Positions 8,487-17,494 of a stretch of DNA of 64,000 nt are shown here, one piece after another. The stretch covers positions 2,683,001 through 2,747,000 of the forward strand of contig NC_016745.1 of NCBI RefSeq assembly GCF_000243075.1. Reading direction: 5' to 3'. The translations under genes and the position numbers were made by a program. The notes beneath the pieces were generated by a model. That model worked only from the letters and a program-made list of their open reading frames with translations, was not told the origin of the DNA and made no database searches. The stretch's first letter is position 1, and the number at the start of each line of letters is the position of its first letter. Source of the stretch: Oceanimonas sp. GK1. GTDB taxonomy: Bacteria > Pseudomonadota > Gammaproteobacteria > Enterobacterales > Aeromonadaceae.

Positions 8487-9019
8487 GTGGATCCTTTTCG
8501 TTCAATCCACAGGGTGACTTCACCGACCTTGAAGCCCCATTTGGTCATGTCGGCACGGTTGATCAGCCGGTTTTCATCCAGCAGGTACATCCAGTCGTTA
8601 AAGTCGATGTGCCAGACCTTGCCGTCTACCGGCACCGCCAGGGTATAACGCCAGTTCAGGGCATAGCCTTCGGTTCTGCCCTCGGCGGGGGTAACCACAT
8701 CCGCGGCGGTACCGGTATAGCGGCCGTCGGCATGTTTTTCCAGCTGCCACACCCGGCGTTGCTGCTCACCGTCATCGTAAAAGAAGTCTTCCTCCAGCAC
8801 CCCCTGGTTGCCTTCCCAGTTGGCCACCATGTCGACCCGAAAGCGTCGCAGCACCTTGCCGGATCTGTCCTGCACCATGCCAAAGGCCACCAGCTCACCG
8901 GTAAAGAACTCATCCAGCGCCAATGCCGGGGTGGTGCCCTGGTAATCGGCAATCTGGCTGCTGCAGGATGTCAGCAGCGGGGTCAGCAACAACGTCAGCG
9001 CCACCAGCAGAATTTTCAT
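8483..9019 (-). CDS. DUF3833-family lipoprotein
   Basis: A 178-residue predicted lipoprotein (signal MKILLVALTLLLTPLLTSC, lipobox cysteine at 19) of the DUF3833 family. Family segments seen are ALALDEFFTGELVAFGMVQD, GKVLRRFRVDM, LEEDFFYDDGE and the aromatic-rich WHIDFNDWMYLLDENRLINR. It is the last gene of the eleven-gene photolyase operon, one base after the preceding stop codon, with AAAGGAGG within the end of that gene. DUF3833 genes are often found with CFA-like and DUF1365 genes, suggesting a role in lipid or envelope modification; the reaction is unknown. Confidence 0.87.
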   Translation of the reverse strand: MKILLVALTLLLTPLLTSCSSQIADYQGTTPALALDEFFTGELVAFGMVQDRSGKVLRRFRVDMVANWEGNQGVLEEDFFYDDGEQQRRVWQLEKHADGRYTGTAADVVTPAEGRTEGYALNWRYTLAVPVDGKVWHIDFNDWMYLLDENRLINRADMTKWGFKVGEVTLWIERKGST

Positions 9020-9020
9020 G

Positions 9021-9503
9021 TCAGCCTCCTTTCAGCTGTCGGGTCAGGTTCGGATCCCGGCTGTCAGACGACAGCCAGATAGCCAGAAAGGCGGGGGCAA
9101 AGGCCGGGTCTTCAATGCGGCCCAGCAGCCGCCAGTTGAAGTAGAACGAGCTGGCGCCGGTTTCATCCACCCTGAGCACCAGCTCGTCATCGGTGCGTAC
9201 CGAGGGCCACAGCCGTGCCAGCTGTTGCGGCCATTCCGGCTTCCAGTTCACCCCCAGGCGCTGCCATTCCTCCACGGTGGCGGTCAGCAGATCTTCCTTG
9301 TCGATATTGCGCTGGTAACGCAGTGACAAGGCCTGAGGATACCGCCCCGGCTGGTAGCGGCCATCCTCGCTGTAAAACCGGGCCTGGTACAGATCCCAGA
9401 ACAGCCAGCTCATTCTGCCCTGGCCCACCAGGGTCAGATCCGCCACCGGACTGGCCCATGCCGATGACACCAGCAGCAACAACATTACGCAGAGCTTTTT
9501 CAT
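9021..9503 (-). CDS. Chalcone-isomerase-like protein
   Basis: A 160-residue exported protein (signal peptide MKKLCVMLLLLVSSAWA) of the chalcone isomerase-like fold. Segments such as LVGQGRMSWLFWDLYQARFY, LSLRYQRNIDKEDLLTATVEEW and FYFNWRLLGRIEDPAFAPAF match the bacterial family in which a plant-type flavonoid reaction is not expected; a fatty-acid-binding role is more likely by analogy with plant FAP proteins. It overlaps the DUF2878 gene upstream (ATGA) and is followed after one base by DUF3833, so it belongs to the photolyase operon. Confidence 0.82.
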   Translation of the reverse strand: MKKLCVMLLLLVSSAWASPVADLTLVGQGRMSWLFWDLYQARFYSEDGRYQPGRYPQALSLRYQRNIDKEDLLTATVEEWQRLGVNWKPEWPQQLARLWPSVRTDDELVLRVDETGASSFYFNWRLLGRIEDPAFAPAFLAIWLSSDSRDPNLTRQLKGG

Positions 9504-9988
9504 GGTTCAGTCTTCCTCAGTCGTTGATCGAGCTTGACCAGCAGCGGCAACAAGCCCGACCAGATCAGCGCCAGCAGCAGTGCCGAGGGCCAGAGCCCCA
9601 ATGGCAGCGCGACCGCCTCCAGCTTCCAGCCGGCCAGGTATGAAGATGCTCCCGCTCCCGCCCCGGTCAGCGCCAGCCAGGGCCAGGAGAACCGGCGCAA
9701 CCACACCAGGCTGTGCCCCAGGGTCAGCACAAAACCCACCCACAGCAGGGCCAGCCACAGCGGCCAGTGGCTGAAGGCAAACACCCCGCCCGCCGTCAGC
9801 AGGGCATCCACCCCCAACCCCAGCACCGCCAGCCACAACACCCGCACATCCGCCCGGCGGCTGGGGGTAAAGGCAAAATGCACCCCCAGCAAGGCGGCGG
9901 TCAGCCAGGCCCAGGGGTTCTGCCCGGCCACCGCCAGCAACCAGAAGCCCTCAAAGGCTACAAGCTGGGTCCATTGCCACTTCGACAT
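9500..9988 (-). CDS. DUF2878-family membrane protein
   Basis: A 162-residue integral membrane protein with about five hydrophobic helices and tryptophan-rich caps (for example LWLAVLGLGVDALLTAGGVF, HWPLWLALLWVGFVLTLGHS, LALIWSGLLPLLVKL). It matches DUF2878, of unknown function. It overlaps the end of the CFA-like methyltransferase gene by 31 bases and the chalcone-isomerase-like gene by four bases, so all three are probably translationally coupled. The combination suggests an inner-membrane partner of the lipid-modifying enzyme; that is inference. Confidence 0.83.
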   Translation of the reverse strand: MSKWQWTQLVAFEGFWLLAVAGQNPWAWLTAALLGVHFAFTPSRRADVRVLWLAVLGLGVDALLTAGGVFAFSHWPLWLALLWVGFVLTLGHSLVWLRRFSWPWLALTGAGAGASSYLAGWKLEAVALPLGLWPSALLLALIWSGLLPLLVKLDQRLRKTEP

Positions 9989-11211
9989 GCTCTCGCTCCG
10001 GGTTTGGCCGCCTCAAAATGCGCCAGGCCGATGGTGCCTTCCAGAAAACCGCCTTCACAATAGGCAAAGTAGAAGGCCCACAACCGCTGAAAGTCGGCGT
10101 TGTAACCGAGCCGGGCGAGCTCGGGGCCGGCCCGGCGAAACCGCTCGGCCCAGATGCGCAGGGTTTCGGCATAGTGCCAGCCGTAATCGTGCAACCGCAC
10201 CAGGGTCATGTCGGTCTGCTCCCGCAGATGCCGCGACATTTCACTCACCGACGGCAGGCAGCCGCCAGGAAAAATGTAACGCTGAATAAAGTCCACACTT
10301 TTGCGGTATTGCTGATAACGCTGATCGGCAATGGTAATGGCCTGGATCAACAGCCGGCCATCGGGCTTGAGCAGCCGGTTGAGGGTGCGAAAGTATTCCG
10401 GCAGGTATTCATGTCCCACGGCTTCAATCATTTCCACCGACACCAGCTTGTCATAATGACCGGTCAGCTCCCGGTAATCCTTCAGCAGCAGGGTCACCCT
10501 GTCCTCAAGCCCTTCTTGTTTGACCCGGGCCTGAGCATACTCAAACTGCTCCTTTGACAGCGTGGTGGTGGTCACCCGGCAGCCGTAATGGCGCGCCGCG
10601 TAGCAGGCCAGTCCGCCCCAGCCGGTGCCGATCTCCAGCAGGTGATCCTCCGGCTTCAGCTCAAGCCGGGCGCAGATAAGCCGAAGTTTGTGCTCCTGGG
10701 CCAGCTCCAGCGTGGAGCTGTTTCTCGGGAATACCGCCGAGGAGTACTGCATGTGCGGGTCGAGAAACCGCTCATACATGTCGTTGCCCAGATCGTAATG
10801 GGCGGCGATATTCGCCCGGCTGCCATCCCTGGAATTGCGGTTGCGCCGGTGGGCCAGCCGGTGCCAGGGCCAGGTCAGCCAGCCCAGGCGCCGTTCCAGC
10901 CGGTCCAGCACCGCCAGGTTGCGGGCAAACAGCCGTACCAGACTGGTGAGATCCGGGCTGTGCCAGCCGCCTTCCACCCAGGACTCGGCAGCGCCGATGC
11001 TGCCGCCGGTCATCAGCCGGCGGTAAAAGCGCGGGTCCATCACCCGCACCTCGGCCTGCAACGCAGCCTCGGGCTCACCGAAGAAAAACCGGTCGTCGCC
11101 GTCCTGCACCGTCAGCCCGGCGTCTTTCAGGCCGGACAACAAGGAAAATGCCAGACTGCGGGCCCAGCGATCCAGACGGCGGGGGGCGGCCAGTGTCAGG
11201 GTTGTTTCCAT
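9958..11211 (-). CDS. CFA-synthase-family SAM-dependent methyltransferase
   Basis: A 417-residue enzyme of the cyclopropane-fatty-acyl-phospholipid synthase family. It has an N-terminal lipid-binding region (GGSIGAAESWVEGGWHSPDL), then IAAHYDLGNDMYERFLD, the SAM-binding LLEIGTGWGGLACYAARHYG, SVEMIEAVGHEYLPEYF and IFPGGCLPSVSEM. In Rhodobacter a homologue in a similar singlet-oxygen regulon methylates unsaturated fatty acids on the way to furan fatty acids; whether this one makes cyclopropane, methyl-branched or furan lipids cannot be read from sequence. ATG 11211 follows AAGGA. It sits ten bases after DUF1365, within the photolyase operon. Confidence 0.9.
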   Translation of the reverse strand: METTLTLAAPRRLDRWARSLAFSLLSGLKDAGLTVQDGDDRFFFGEPEAALQAEVRVMDPRFYRRLMTGGSIGAAESWVEGGWHSPDLTSLVRLFARNLAVLDRLERRLGWLTWPWHRLAHRRNRNSRDGSRANIAAHYDLGNDMYERFLDPHMQYSSAVFPRNSSTLELAQEHKLRLICARLELKPEDHLLEIGTGWGGLACYAARHYGCRVTTTTLSKEQFEYAQARVKQEGLEDRVTLLLKDYRELTGHYDKLVSVEMIEAVGHEYLPEYFRTLNRLLKPDGRLLIQAITIADQRYQQYRKSVDFIQRYIFPGGCLPSVSEMSRHLREQTDMTLVRLHDYGWHYAETLRIWAERFRRAGPELARLGYNADFQRLWAFYFAYCEGGFLEGTIGLAHFEAAKPGARACRSGNGPSL

Positions 11212-11221
11212 CTTGGCGTCC

Positions 11222-11941
11222 TTAAGGATGTGAATGGTAAGGAATGCGTTTTAAAAACAGCTTCAGTGCCTGCCAGTAAATGCCTCGTACTACCGTCAGG
11301 GTCATCACCGGCCACTGGCGCAACGCCGTGTTCAGGGCGTGGGCATCAAAGGGCCGGCGGCGCAGGGCCAGGGTGGCGTCAAACAACAGCCCGGGGTCGC
11401 GGTTTTCAATGTGCACCAGCGCTCGGGGGCCCGGCGGCGTAATGCGCCAGTGATATGCCATGGCCATGCCCATAAAGGGCGACACGTGAAACGCCTTGTC
11501 GGTGGCCTGGGGCTGCTGTAGATCCACCAGATAGCAGTGGCGCTCGTTCCAGGGGGTGTTGTGCACCTCGGCCAGCAGGTAGCGGGCCTCGCCCCCCTGG
11601 TAACAGAAAAACAGGTTCACCGGGCTGAAATAAATGCCAAAACAGCGCACCTGACCCAGCATCAGCACCCGCTCAAGGCCGTCGGCTTCGCCGCCCAGGC
11701 GAGCCACTTCATTCAATACCGCTTGCTTGAGCGGCAACGCCGGATCGCCCAGGTAGTCGCGGCGGCGAAAGCTCAGGGGCGCAAAGCGCTCCAGGGCAAA
11801 CCAGCGGCTGGTGGCGGCGAGTGTGGGCAGCTCGTCCAGATCCAGCGCCAGCATATAGAGACCGTAACTGAAGGCATGTTCTCTGGGCTGATAGCGGCGA
11901 TGGCGCACCACACCGGTGTAAATGGCACTGTTGAGGTTCAT
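11222..11941 (-). CDS. DUF1365-family protein
   Basis: A 239-residue DUF1365 protein. It starts MNLNSAIYTGVVRHRRYQP and contains HAFSYGLYMLALDLDEL, FSPVNLFFCY and EVHNTPWNERHCYLVD, followed by FHVSPFM, all typical of the family. ATG 11941 overlaps the stop of the FAD oxidoreductase (ATGA), which fixes the start. DUF1365 proteins nearly always accompany the FAD oxidoreductase and CFA-like methyltransferase seen here, and all three recur in light- and singlet-oxygen-induced gene sets; a part in making modified fatty acids is likely but the step is not known. Confidence 0.9.
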   Translation of the reverse strand: MNLNSAIYTGVVRHRRYQPREHAFSYGLYMLALDLDELPTLAATSRWFALERFAPLSFRRRDYLGDPALPLKQAVLNEVARLGGEADGLERVLMLGQVRCFGIYFSPVNLFFCYQGGEARYLLAEVHNTPWNERHCYLVDLQQPQATDKAFHVSPFMGMAMAYHWRITPPGPRALVHIENRDPGLLFDATLALRRRPFDAHALNTALRQWPVMTLTVVRGIYWQALKLFLKRIPYHSHP

Positions 11942-13185
11942 AGGCTGACTCCGAAGCGCGCACACACGTCCAGGGCACTGCGCACGCCGTCTTCGTGAAA
12001 CCCGTTGTACCAGTAGGCGCCGCAAAAGTGAGTGTGGTCCCGGCCGCAAATGTCATCACGCCGCCCTTGGGCGTGAATGGCGGCCCGGTTGTACACCGGG
12101 TGGGCGTAGGTGAAGCGGCGCAGAATGCGGGCGGGATCGATGGCCTCGCTGCGGTTGAGGGTCACACAGAGGGTCTCGTCGGACTCGATGCCCTGCAAAA
12201 TGTTCATGTTGTAGGTCACCGCCGGCAGGGCCTGCTCGCCGCCGTCGAGGTAATAGTTCCAGCTGGCCCAGGCCCGCCGCTCGGTGGGCAGCAGGCGGGT
12301 GTCGGTGTGCAGTACCACCTCGTTGTTACGGTATTCGAGCCCGCCCAGCACCTGCTGCTCCGCCTCGGTGGCATCGGCCAGCAATCGCCGGGCCTGATCC
12401 GAGTGGCAGGCCAGGATCACCTCGTCAAAGTGCTCAACGCCCGCGGCGGATGCGACCTCCACGCCGCCGTTCATCCGGCGCACCGACTGCACCGGGCAGT
12501 TCAGGCGAAGATCCTGCACGCCCTGCACCAGCGCCGGTATGTAGCTGCGTGAGCCCCCTTCCACCACATACCACTGGGGCCGGTCCACCAGATTGAGCAG
12601 GCCGTGATGGTTGAAGAAACGCAGAAAGAAGGCCAGGGGAAAATCCCGGCTGTCGGCCAGGGACGACGACCAGATGGCCGCCACCATGGGTAGCACATAA
12701 TGGCCGGCAAAGAACTCGGAAAAGCCATGCCGCGCCAGAAAACGGCCCAGGGTATCTTCGTCGCTGAGGCCGCCGGCTTTCAGCGCCCGCTTGCACAGCA
12801 GGTTGAAACGGACGATTTCCAGCAAAAAGCCGTAGAAGCGGCCGTTCACCAGGTTCTTGCGCTGGGCAAACAGGGTACCGAGGGTATGGCCGTTGTATTC
12901 CAGCCCGGTCGCCGCCTGCTGCACGCTGAAGCTCATTTCCGTGGGCCGGGCTTCGACGCCAATCTTCGCCAGCAGCTTTTGGAAGCGCGGATAGGTGCGA
13001 TCGTTGAACACGATAAAGCCGGTGTCCACCGCATGGCTACGACCGTTGAGGGTGACGTCCACGGTGGCGGTGTGGCCGCCGAGGTAATCGTTGGCCTCAA
13101 ACAGGGTGACCTGGTGCTGCCGGCTCAGCAGCCAGGTCGAGGTCAGGCCGGCAATGCCGCTGCCAATCACGGCGATGTTACTCAT
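11938..13185 (-). CDS. FAD-dependent amine-oxidase-like oxidoreductase
   Basis: A 415-residue NAD(P)/FAD-binding protein. The N-terminus has the dinucleotide fold IGSGIAGLTSTWLLSRQHQV followed by TLFEANDYLGGHTATVD, and the end has HFCGAYWYNGFHEDGV, as in the desaturase/oxidoreductase family next to CFA-like genes. In Rhodobacter sphaeroides a homologue belongs to the sigma-E singlet-oxygen regulon and, from memory, is required for furan-containing fatty acids. It overlaps the SDR gene upstream by eight bases and DUF1365 downstream by ATGA. The substrate is probably an acyl chain in phospholipid; this is inferred from context. Confidence 0.88.
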   Translation of the reverse strand: MSNIAVIGSGIAGLTSTWLLSRQHQVTLFEANDYLGGHTATVDVTLNGRSHAVDTGFIVFNDRTYPRFQKLLAKIGVEARPTEMSFSVQQAATGLEYNGHTLGTLFAQRKNLVNGRFYGFLLEIVRFNLLCKRALKAGGLSDEDTLGRFLARHGFSEFFAGHYVLPMVAAIWSSSLADSRDFPLAFFLRFFNHHGLLNLVDRPQWYVVEGGSRSYIPALVQGVQDLRLNCPVQSVRRMNGGVEVASAAGVEHFDEVILACHSDQARRLLADATEAEQQVLGGLEYRNNEVVLHTDTRLLPTERRAWASWNYYLDGGEQALPAVTYNMNILQGIESDETLCVTLNRSEAIDPARILRRFTYAHPVYNRAAIHAQGRRDDICGRDHTHFCGAYWYNGFHEDGVRSALDVCARFGVSL

Positions 13186-13909
13186 GCGTGCTCCTTTTCA
13201 TGCGACGGGCCAGGCTCAGCCACAGCCGGTGCGGCAGCCAGGACAATACCCTGAGGGTGGCGATAAAGGTGCCGGGAAAGGCGATTTCACTGTTGCCTTT
13301 GGCCAGGCCGGTGCGAATGGCGCGGCTGGCCTGCTCGGGGCTCACCCGGCCGGGCATGGGAAAGTCGTTTTTTTGCGTGAGCGGGGTGTCCACAAAGCCC
13401 GGCCGCACCAGGCTCACCGCCACCTTGCGCGGATCAAGATCCACCGCCAGGGTGCGGGCCAGATAGTCGACCCCGGCCTTGGAGGCGCCGTAGGCCTCGG
13501 CCCGGGTCAGCGGCACAAAGGTCACCGACGAACTCACCAGCGCCAGCCGGCCGCCGGTCTTGATGTGCGGCAGTACCGCCGCCACGCAGTTGGCGGTACC
13601 GATCAGGTTGGCCTGCACCACCCGCTCAAACAACGCGGCGTCAAAGCGGTGGGCATCGTCCACGTATTCACAGGTGCCGGCGTTGAGAATGGCCAGATCC
13701 ACCGACGCCACCTCATTCAGGGCGGCCTCGGCGGCGGCGCGGTCATTGATGTCAAACACGCAATGCTCCACTCCCTCGCCGGGCAGCTGCTGCGCCAGTT
13801 TGTCGCGACTTCGGCCACAGGCCACCACCTGCCAGCCGTCGGCGGCATAATCCCGGGCCAGTTGCAGCCCCATGCCGGAGCTTGCCCCGGTTACCAGAAC
13901 CCGTTTCAT
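13178..13909 (-). CDS. Short-chain dehydrogenase/reductase
   Basis: A 243-residue classical SDR. The cofactor motif is TGASSGMG (7-14), followed by DINDRAA, NAG at about 90, and the catalytic Ser and YxxxK in LVSSSVTF and YGASKAGVDYLARTL. The C-terminus has a hydrophobic-basic tail (LRVLSWLPHRLWLSLARRMK) that could touch the membrane. It overlaps the SnoaL-like gene upstream by ATGA and the FAD oxidoreductase downstream by eight bases. The substrate is unknown; a lipid-derived alcohol or ketone would fit the operon. Confidence 0.88.
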   Translation of the reverse strand: MKRVLVTGASSGMGLQLARDYAADGWQVVACGRSRDKLAQQLPGEGVEHCVFDINDRAAAEAALNEVASVDLAILNAGTCEYVDDAHRFDAALFERVVQANLIGTANCVAAVLPHIKTGGRLALVSSSVTFVPLTRAEAYGASKAGVDYLARTLAVDLDPRKVAVSLVRPGFVDTPLTQKNDFPMPGRVSPEQASRAIRTGLAKGNSEIAFPGTFIATLRVLSWLPHRLWLSLARRMKRSTHE

Positions 13910-14328
13910 GAATTCAGCCTCCGTTTCAGGGCACGAATGCAGCCGCCCAGCAGCGGCAGCCGCTCATAGAGCATGGCGCCGAGATCAAAAAAGTCCCTGT
14001 GGTAGTAGACACTGTCGGTAAAACACAGGTGGCTCACGCCCGGCACCGTTACCGGACAACCGCCGTTCAGGCGTGGGTGCATAAAGTGCATTTCCCAGCG
14101 CACATAGGCCTCGCCGTCCTGCTCCATCACCTGAATGATGTCAAAACGGCACTGTTTCACCCGAGTAAACAACCCTTCGAAATAGGCCACCAGGGCATCT
14201 ATGCCGTGAATGTCGTGGGCCGGATCCGCAAACAGCACATCCTTGGAATACACTCGGCGCAGGCCATCCAGCGCCCCGGGCGACAGGCTTTGATACAGCC
14301 GGCAAAAGGCATCGAGGGCCGGGCTCAT
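13906..14328 (-). CDS. SnoaL/NTF2-like protein
   Basis: A 140-residue cone-shaped alpha/beta-barrel protein of the nuclear transport factor 2/SnoaL type, seen in [38 protein letters not shown] and the strand-rich [16 protein letters not shown] and [19 protein letters not shown]. These often act as small enzymes or binding proteins. Its start overlaps the stop of the photolyase gene and its stop overlaps the SDR start, both as ATGA, so it is tightly coupled in the operon. Homologues accompany photolyase-SDR-FAD-DUF1365 clusters; the function is not established. Confidence 0.83.
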   Translation of the reverse strand: MSPALDAFCRLYQSLSPGALDGLRRVYSKDVLFADPAHDIHGIDALVAYFEGLFTRVKQCRFDIIQVMEQDGEAYVRWEMHFMHPRLNGGCPVTVPGVSHLCFTDSVYYHRDFFDLGAMLYERLPLLGGCIRALKRRLNS

Positions 14329-15737
14329 ACCGCCTCCTCGTCCTTCAGGGCATCGAACATGGCAATGGCGTGCAACCGGGCCTTGGCATGATCCACCACC
14401 GGAGCGGCATAGTCGTGCTCACGCCGGTGCTGGCGCAGCCACTCGTGGGGCGCATGAATGTGCTTGGCCGGCACGTCCGCCAGCTCCGGCACCCAGCGGC
14501 GAATAAAGTCGCCGTCGGGATCGAAGCGCTCACTCTGGGTCAGCGGGTTGAACACGCGAAAATAAGGCGCGGCATCGGCGCCGGTCCCCGCCGCCCACTG
14601 CCAGCCACCGTTGTTGGCGGCCAACTCGCCGTCAATCAGGTTGGCCATAAACCAGGCCTCGCCCCGGCGCCAATCGATATGCAGATCCTTGGTGAGAAAA
14701 CTGGCCACTATCATGCGCAGCCGGTTGTGCATCCAGCCGGTTTCCCGCAAGCAGCGCATGGCCGCATCCACGATGGGATAACCGGTGTTGCCCTCGCACC
14801 AGGCGCTAAAGGCATCGTCGTCGTTGCTCCATTGCAACGCCTCGGTTTCCGCCTTGAAGGCCCGGTTCATGGAAAGCACGGGAAAGGCCACCAGCAGGTG
14901 GCGGTAGAATTCCCGCCAGATAAGCTCGTTCAGCCAGGCAAAGCCCCGCTCACCCCGACCGAAAGGCAGCGAGCCCAGGGCCGCCTCGATGGCCGCCAAA
15001 CACTGATTGGGCGACAGCACCCCCAGGGCTAGATACGGCGATAACCGGCTGGTGCCCGCCACCGCGGGAAAGTCCCGCTGCTCGCCGTAATCGAGCAGCG
15101 GGTCGGCGCAAAACCCCTCGAGGGCCTGCCGCGCAGCCTCTTCGCCGGCGGGCCATGCCCGGCTGTCTTTACGCTCCCCGGCCAGCACAATGTCTGGCGC
15201 CTTGACGGGTTCACCCCGCCCCTCGGGCACCGGCAGCAGCCGGTACCCCTGGGCCCTGAGGGCGCTCAGCCAGGCCTTGGAGTAGGGGGTAAACACCCGG
15301 TACATGTCGCCGCTTTGGGTGGTGATGCTGCCGTGGTTCATCACGCAGTCGCCGTTGAACACCCGGCAGGGAATGGCCAGGGCCTGCTGCACCGCCTTGT
15401 CCCGGCGGCGCTCGTTCACGCCGATATCCCGGTTGGCGTAAAGGGCGTCGATCCCCTGCTGTTCCACCCAGCCGGCAAGCAGCGCCGGCACCTCGGCAAA
15501 ATACTCGCACTCCAGCACCGTTAAAGGCACCCCCAGGGTGGCCAGGCGCTCCCCCAGGGCCTGCAGGTTGCGGCGGAGAAAGTCCCGCTGGATGGGGCTG
15601 TTGCCGTGCTGCCGCCACTGGCCGGGACAGTCGACATACACCGCCTGTACCCTGTCGCCGTCGTTGAGGGCGGCATGCAGCGCCGGGTTATCCGCCACCC
15701 GCAGATCGTTTCTAAACCACACCAAATGTCGCATCAT
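14325..15737 (-). CDS. phrB: Deoxyribodipyrimidine photo-lyase
   Basis: A 470-residue class I photolyase that uses light to split cyclobutane pyrimidine dimers. Residues about 1-130 form the antenna (photolyase) domain starting [16 protein letters not shown]; the C-terminal half is the FAD-binding domain with [47 protein letters not shown] and [17 protein letters not shown]. The gene begins inside the end of the MerR gene. Two ATGs lie in tandem (15737 and 15734) after GAGGA; either could be used. In E. coli phrB follows ybgA, whose domain is found two genes upstream here. Confidence 0.95.
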   Translation of the reverse strand: MMRHLVWFRNDLRVADNPALHAALNDGDRVQAVYVDCPGQWRQHGNSPIQRDFLRRNLQALGERLATLGVPLTVLECEYFAEVPALLAGWVEQQGIDALYANRDIGVNERRRDKAVQQALAIPCRVFNGDCVMNHGSITTQSGDMYRVFTPYSKAWLSALRAQGYRLLPVPEGRGEPVKAPDIVLAGERKDSRAWPAGEEAARQALEGFCADPLLDYGEQRDFPAVAGTSRLSPYLALGVLSPNQCLAAIEAALGSLPFGRGERGFAWLNELIWREFYRHLLVAFPVLSMNRAFKAETEALQWSNDDDAFSAWCEGNTGYPIVDAAMRCLRETGWMHNRLRMIVASFLTKDLHIDWRRGEAWFMANLIDGELAANNGGWQWAAGTGADAAPYFRVFNPLTQSERFDPDGDFIRRWVPELADVPAKHIHAPHEWLRQHRREHDYAAPVVDHAKARLHAIAMFDALKDEEAV

Positions 15738-16551
15738 GCTTCCTCGCGATTTCGCTCAGGGTGACTTCATGGGGCCGGTTCAGCCAGCCCTGCTCGGCAT
15801 ACACCCGACCCAGCTCTCCGATAAAAAAGCAGTGTTCGGGCCAGCACTGGGCACGCTCCGCAAACCAGGCCTGGTTCAGCCCGCCACCCAGCACCACCAC
15901 CAGGGCGTCGCATTTCAGGCGTTCGGCGGCCAGCGGCAGTTGCAGCGGCTCCAGCCCTCCCAGCTCCAGACTGCGGCATTCCAGCCCCTGCAATTCAAAA
16001 CAGGCCAGCAGGCCGGCCAGCTCGTGGCCCTGCCCCACCCGGGCCACGGCGATGCGCGGCCCGGTTTTGATGGTCAGCAGCTGGGTCAATACTCGGGCCA
16101 GCAAGGCGCTGGCGCTTTGTTCAATCAGCCGGGCATCGGGCCGCGCCAGCTGAGCCAGGCTGGCAAGCCAGGGCTCAATCACATGGCGCAGCAGCAGCTC
16201 CGCCGGATAGAGGCTGGCCAGCTCATGGAGCTCCGCTTCCAGCCGGCCCAGGTTGAGCTCACAGGCCGCCGTCAGCAGCCGGTGCCGGGCTTGTTCCCAG
16301 TTGGAGCCCTCTTCCACCGGCTGGGGGTTGCTCAGCAATCCCTTGACCTGGCCGATGCTGACGCCCTGCTCCAGCCAGTGCAGAATTTGCCGAATGAGGG
16401 CGATGTCGTCATCGGAATAGAGCCGGTGGCCCTTGTCGGTACGCGCCGGCTTGAGCAGGCCATAGCGCCGCTGCCAGGCCCGCAGGGTGACCGGGTTGAT
16501 GCCGGTGAGACGGGAAACTTCCCGAATAGGGTATTGGGGCTCAGATGCCAT
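15712..16551 (-). CDS. MerR-family regulator, LitR-like without clear B12 motif
   Basis: A 279-residue regulator with an N-terminal MerR helix-turn-helix ([20 protein letters not shown], then [20 protein letters not shown]) and a C-terminal region like the cobalamin-binding domain of LitR/CarH light sensors. The usual D-x-H-x-x-G cobalamin signature is not visible, which would place it with the 'class II' LitR proteins described in Pseudomonas putida. It overlaps the DUF523-DUF1722 gene and the photolyase gene. Probable repressor of its own operon through the TGTACA sites upstream of 17494. Lack of B12 binding is inferred from one motif only. Confidence 0.85.
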   Translation of the reverse strand: MASEPQYPIREVSRLTGINPVTLRAWQRRYGLLKPARTDKGHRLYSDDDIALIRQILHWLEQGVSIGQVKGLLSNPQPVEEGSNWEQARHRLLTAACELNLGRLEAELHELASLYPAELLLRHVIEPWLASLAQLARPDARLIEQSASALLARVLTQLLTIKTGPRIAVARVGQGHELAGLLACFELQGLECRSLELGGLEPLQLPLAAERLKCDALVVVLGGGLNQAWFAERAQCWPEHCFFIGELGRVYAEQGWLNRPHEVTLSEIARKHDATFGVV

Positions 16552-17494
16552 AACGCAGTCGCAATGCCTCCGGGTGTGGATCGAGGTAGACCTGCTGGCG
16601 CAGATAGTCGTTGGGGTGCTCTTCCAGGTAGTGGCGCAGCAGGGTAATGGGCGCCAGCAGCGGCAAGATGCCTTCCCGGTACTGATGAATGGTGCGGGCC
16701 AGCTCCTGGCGCTGGCGGGAAGTCAGCTGCCGTTTGAAATAGCCCTGCAGGTGCTGCAGCACATTGGTGTGCCCCCTGCGGCTGGCCCGTTTGCTTAATG
16801 CACTCATCAGACCATGAATGTATTGCTCGGCTTTTTGTTCCGGGTTTTCCGACAGATCCGCCACCAGACGGCCCAGCGCCTGGTAGCTGTCTCTGTGATG
16901 GGCCATCAGCAAGTATTTGTAGCGGCTGTGAAAGGCGATCAGCCGGGATGGCGTCAGCCCCCGGTGCAGCAGGCCCTGCCAGTCGTGCAGGGCATAAATG
17001 CGGGTGACGAAGTTTTCCCGCAGCACCGGGTCGTTGAGCCGGCCGTCTTCTTCACAGGGCAGCAGGGGCAGTGCCTGCATGATCTCGGCGGCGTAAATGC
17101 CGACGCCTTCCTTGGCATTGCCCTGGCCGCTCTCGTGATACACCCGTACCCGCTCCATGCCACAGCTGGGCGATTTGGCGCACAGCACATAACCACTCAG
17201 CCCCTCGAACTGCGCCGCCATGGTGCGGCCGTAGTCACGCAATGCCTCGGTCACATCCAGCCCCTTGGCGGTTTGGGCAATCACCTGCCCTTCCCCGCCA
17301 ATCAGCCGAATGCTGGGCCGAGGGGTGCCGAGGCCAATGGCCATCTCCGGGCACACCGGCACGAATTCCACAAACTTTGCCAGCTCGTCGGTGCAGAAGT
17401 CCGAACGCTTGTGGCCGCCATCGAAACGTACCTTCTGGCCCATCAGGCAACCGCTGATGCCCAGTTTGATAACCTGTGGATCGAACTTGTACAT
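16541..17494 (-). CDS. DUF523-DUF1722 fusion protein (TudS-like plus YbgA-like)
   Basis: A 317-residue two-domain protein. Residues about 1-160 are DUF523 with cysteines in [14 protein letters not shown] and CAKSPSCGM that probably hold an iron-sulfur cluster, as in the thiouracil desulfidase TudS. Residues about 170-317 are DUF1722 (YbgA-like): [27 protein letters not shown] and [14 protein letters not shown]. It is the first gene of the photolyase operon, and E. coli ybgA likewise precedes phrB. Substrate and reaction are not known; removing sulfur from modified nucleobases or a link to photodamage repair is possible. Confidence 0.9.
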   Translation of the reverse strand: MYKFDPQVIKLGISGCLMGQKVRFDGGHKRSDFCTDELAKFVEFVPVCPEMAIGLGTPRPSIRLIGGEGQVIAQTAKGLDVTEALRDYGRTMAAQFEGLSGYVLCAKSPSCGMERVRVYHESGQGNAKEGVGIYAAEIMQALPLLPCEEDGRLNDPVLRENFVTRIYALHDWQGLLHRGLTPSRLIAFHSRYKYLLMAHHRDSYQALGRLVADLSENPEQKAEQYIHGLMSALSKRASRRGHTNVLQHLQGYFKRQLTSRQRQELARTIHQYREGILPLLAPITLLRHYLEEHPNDYLRQQVYLDPHPEALRLRYGI

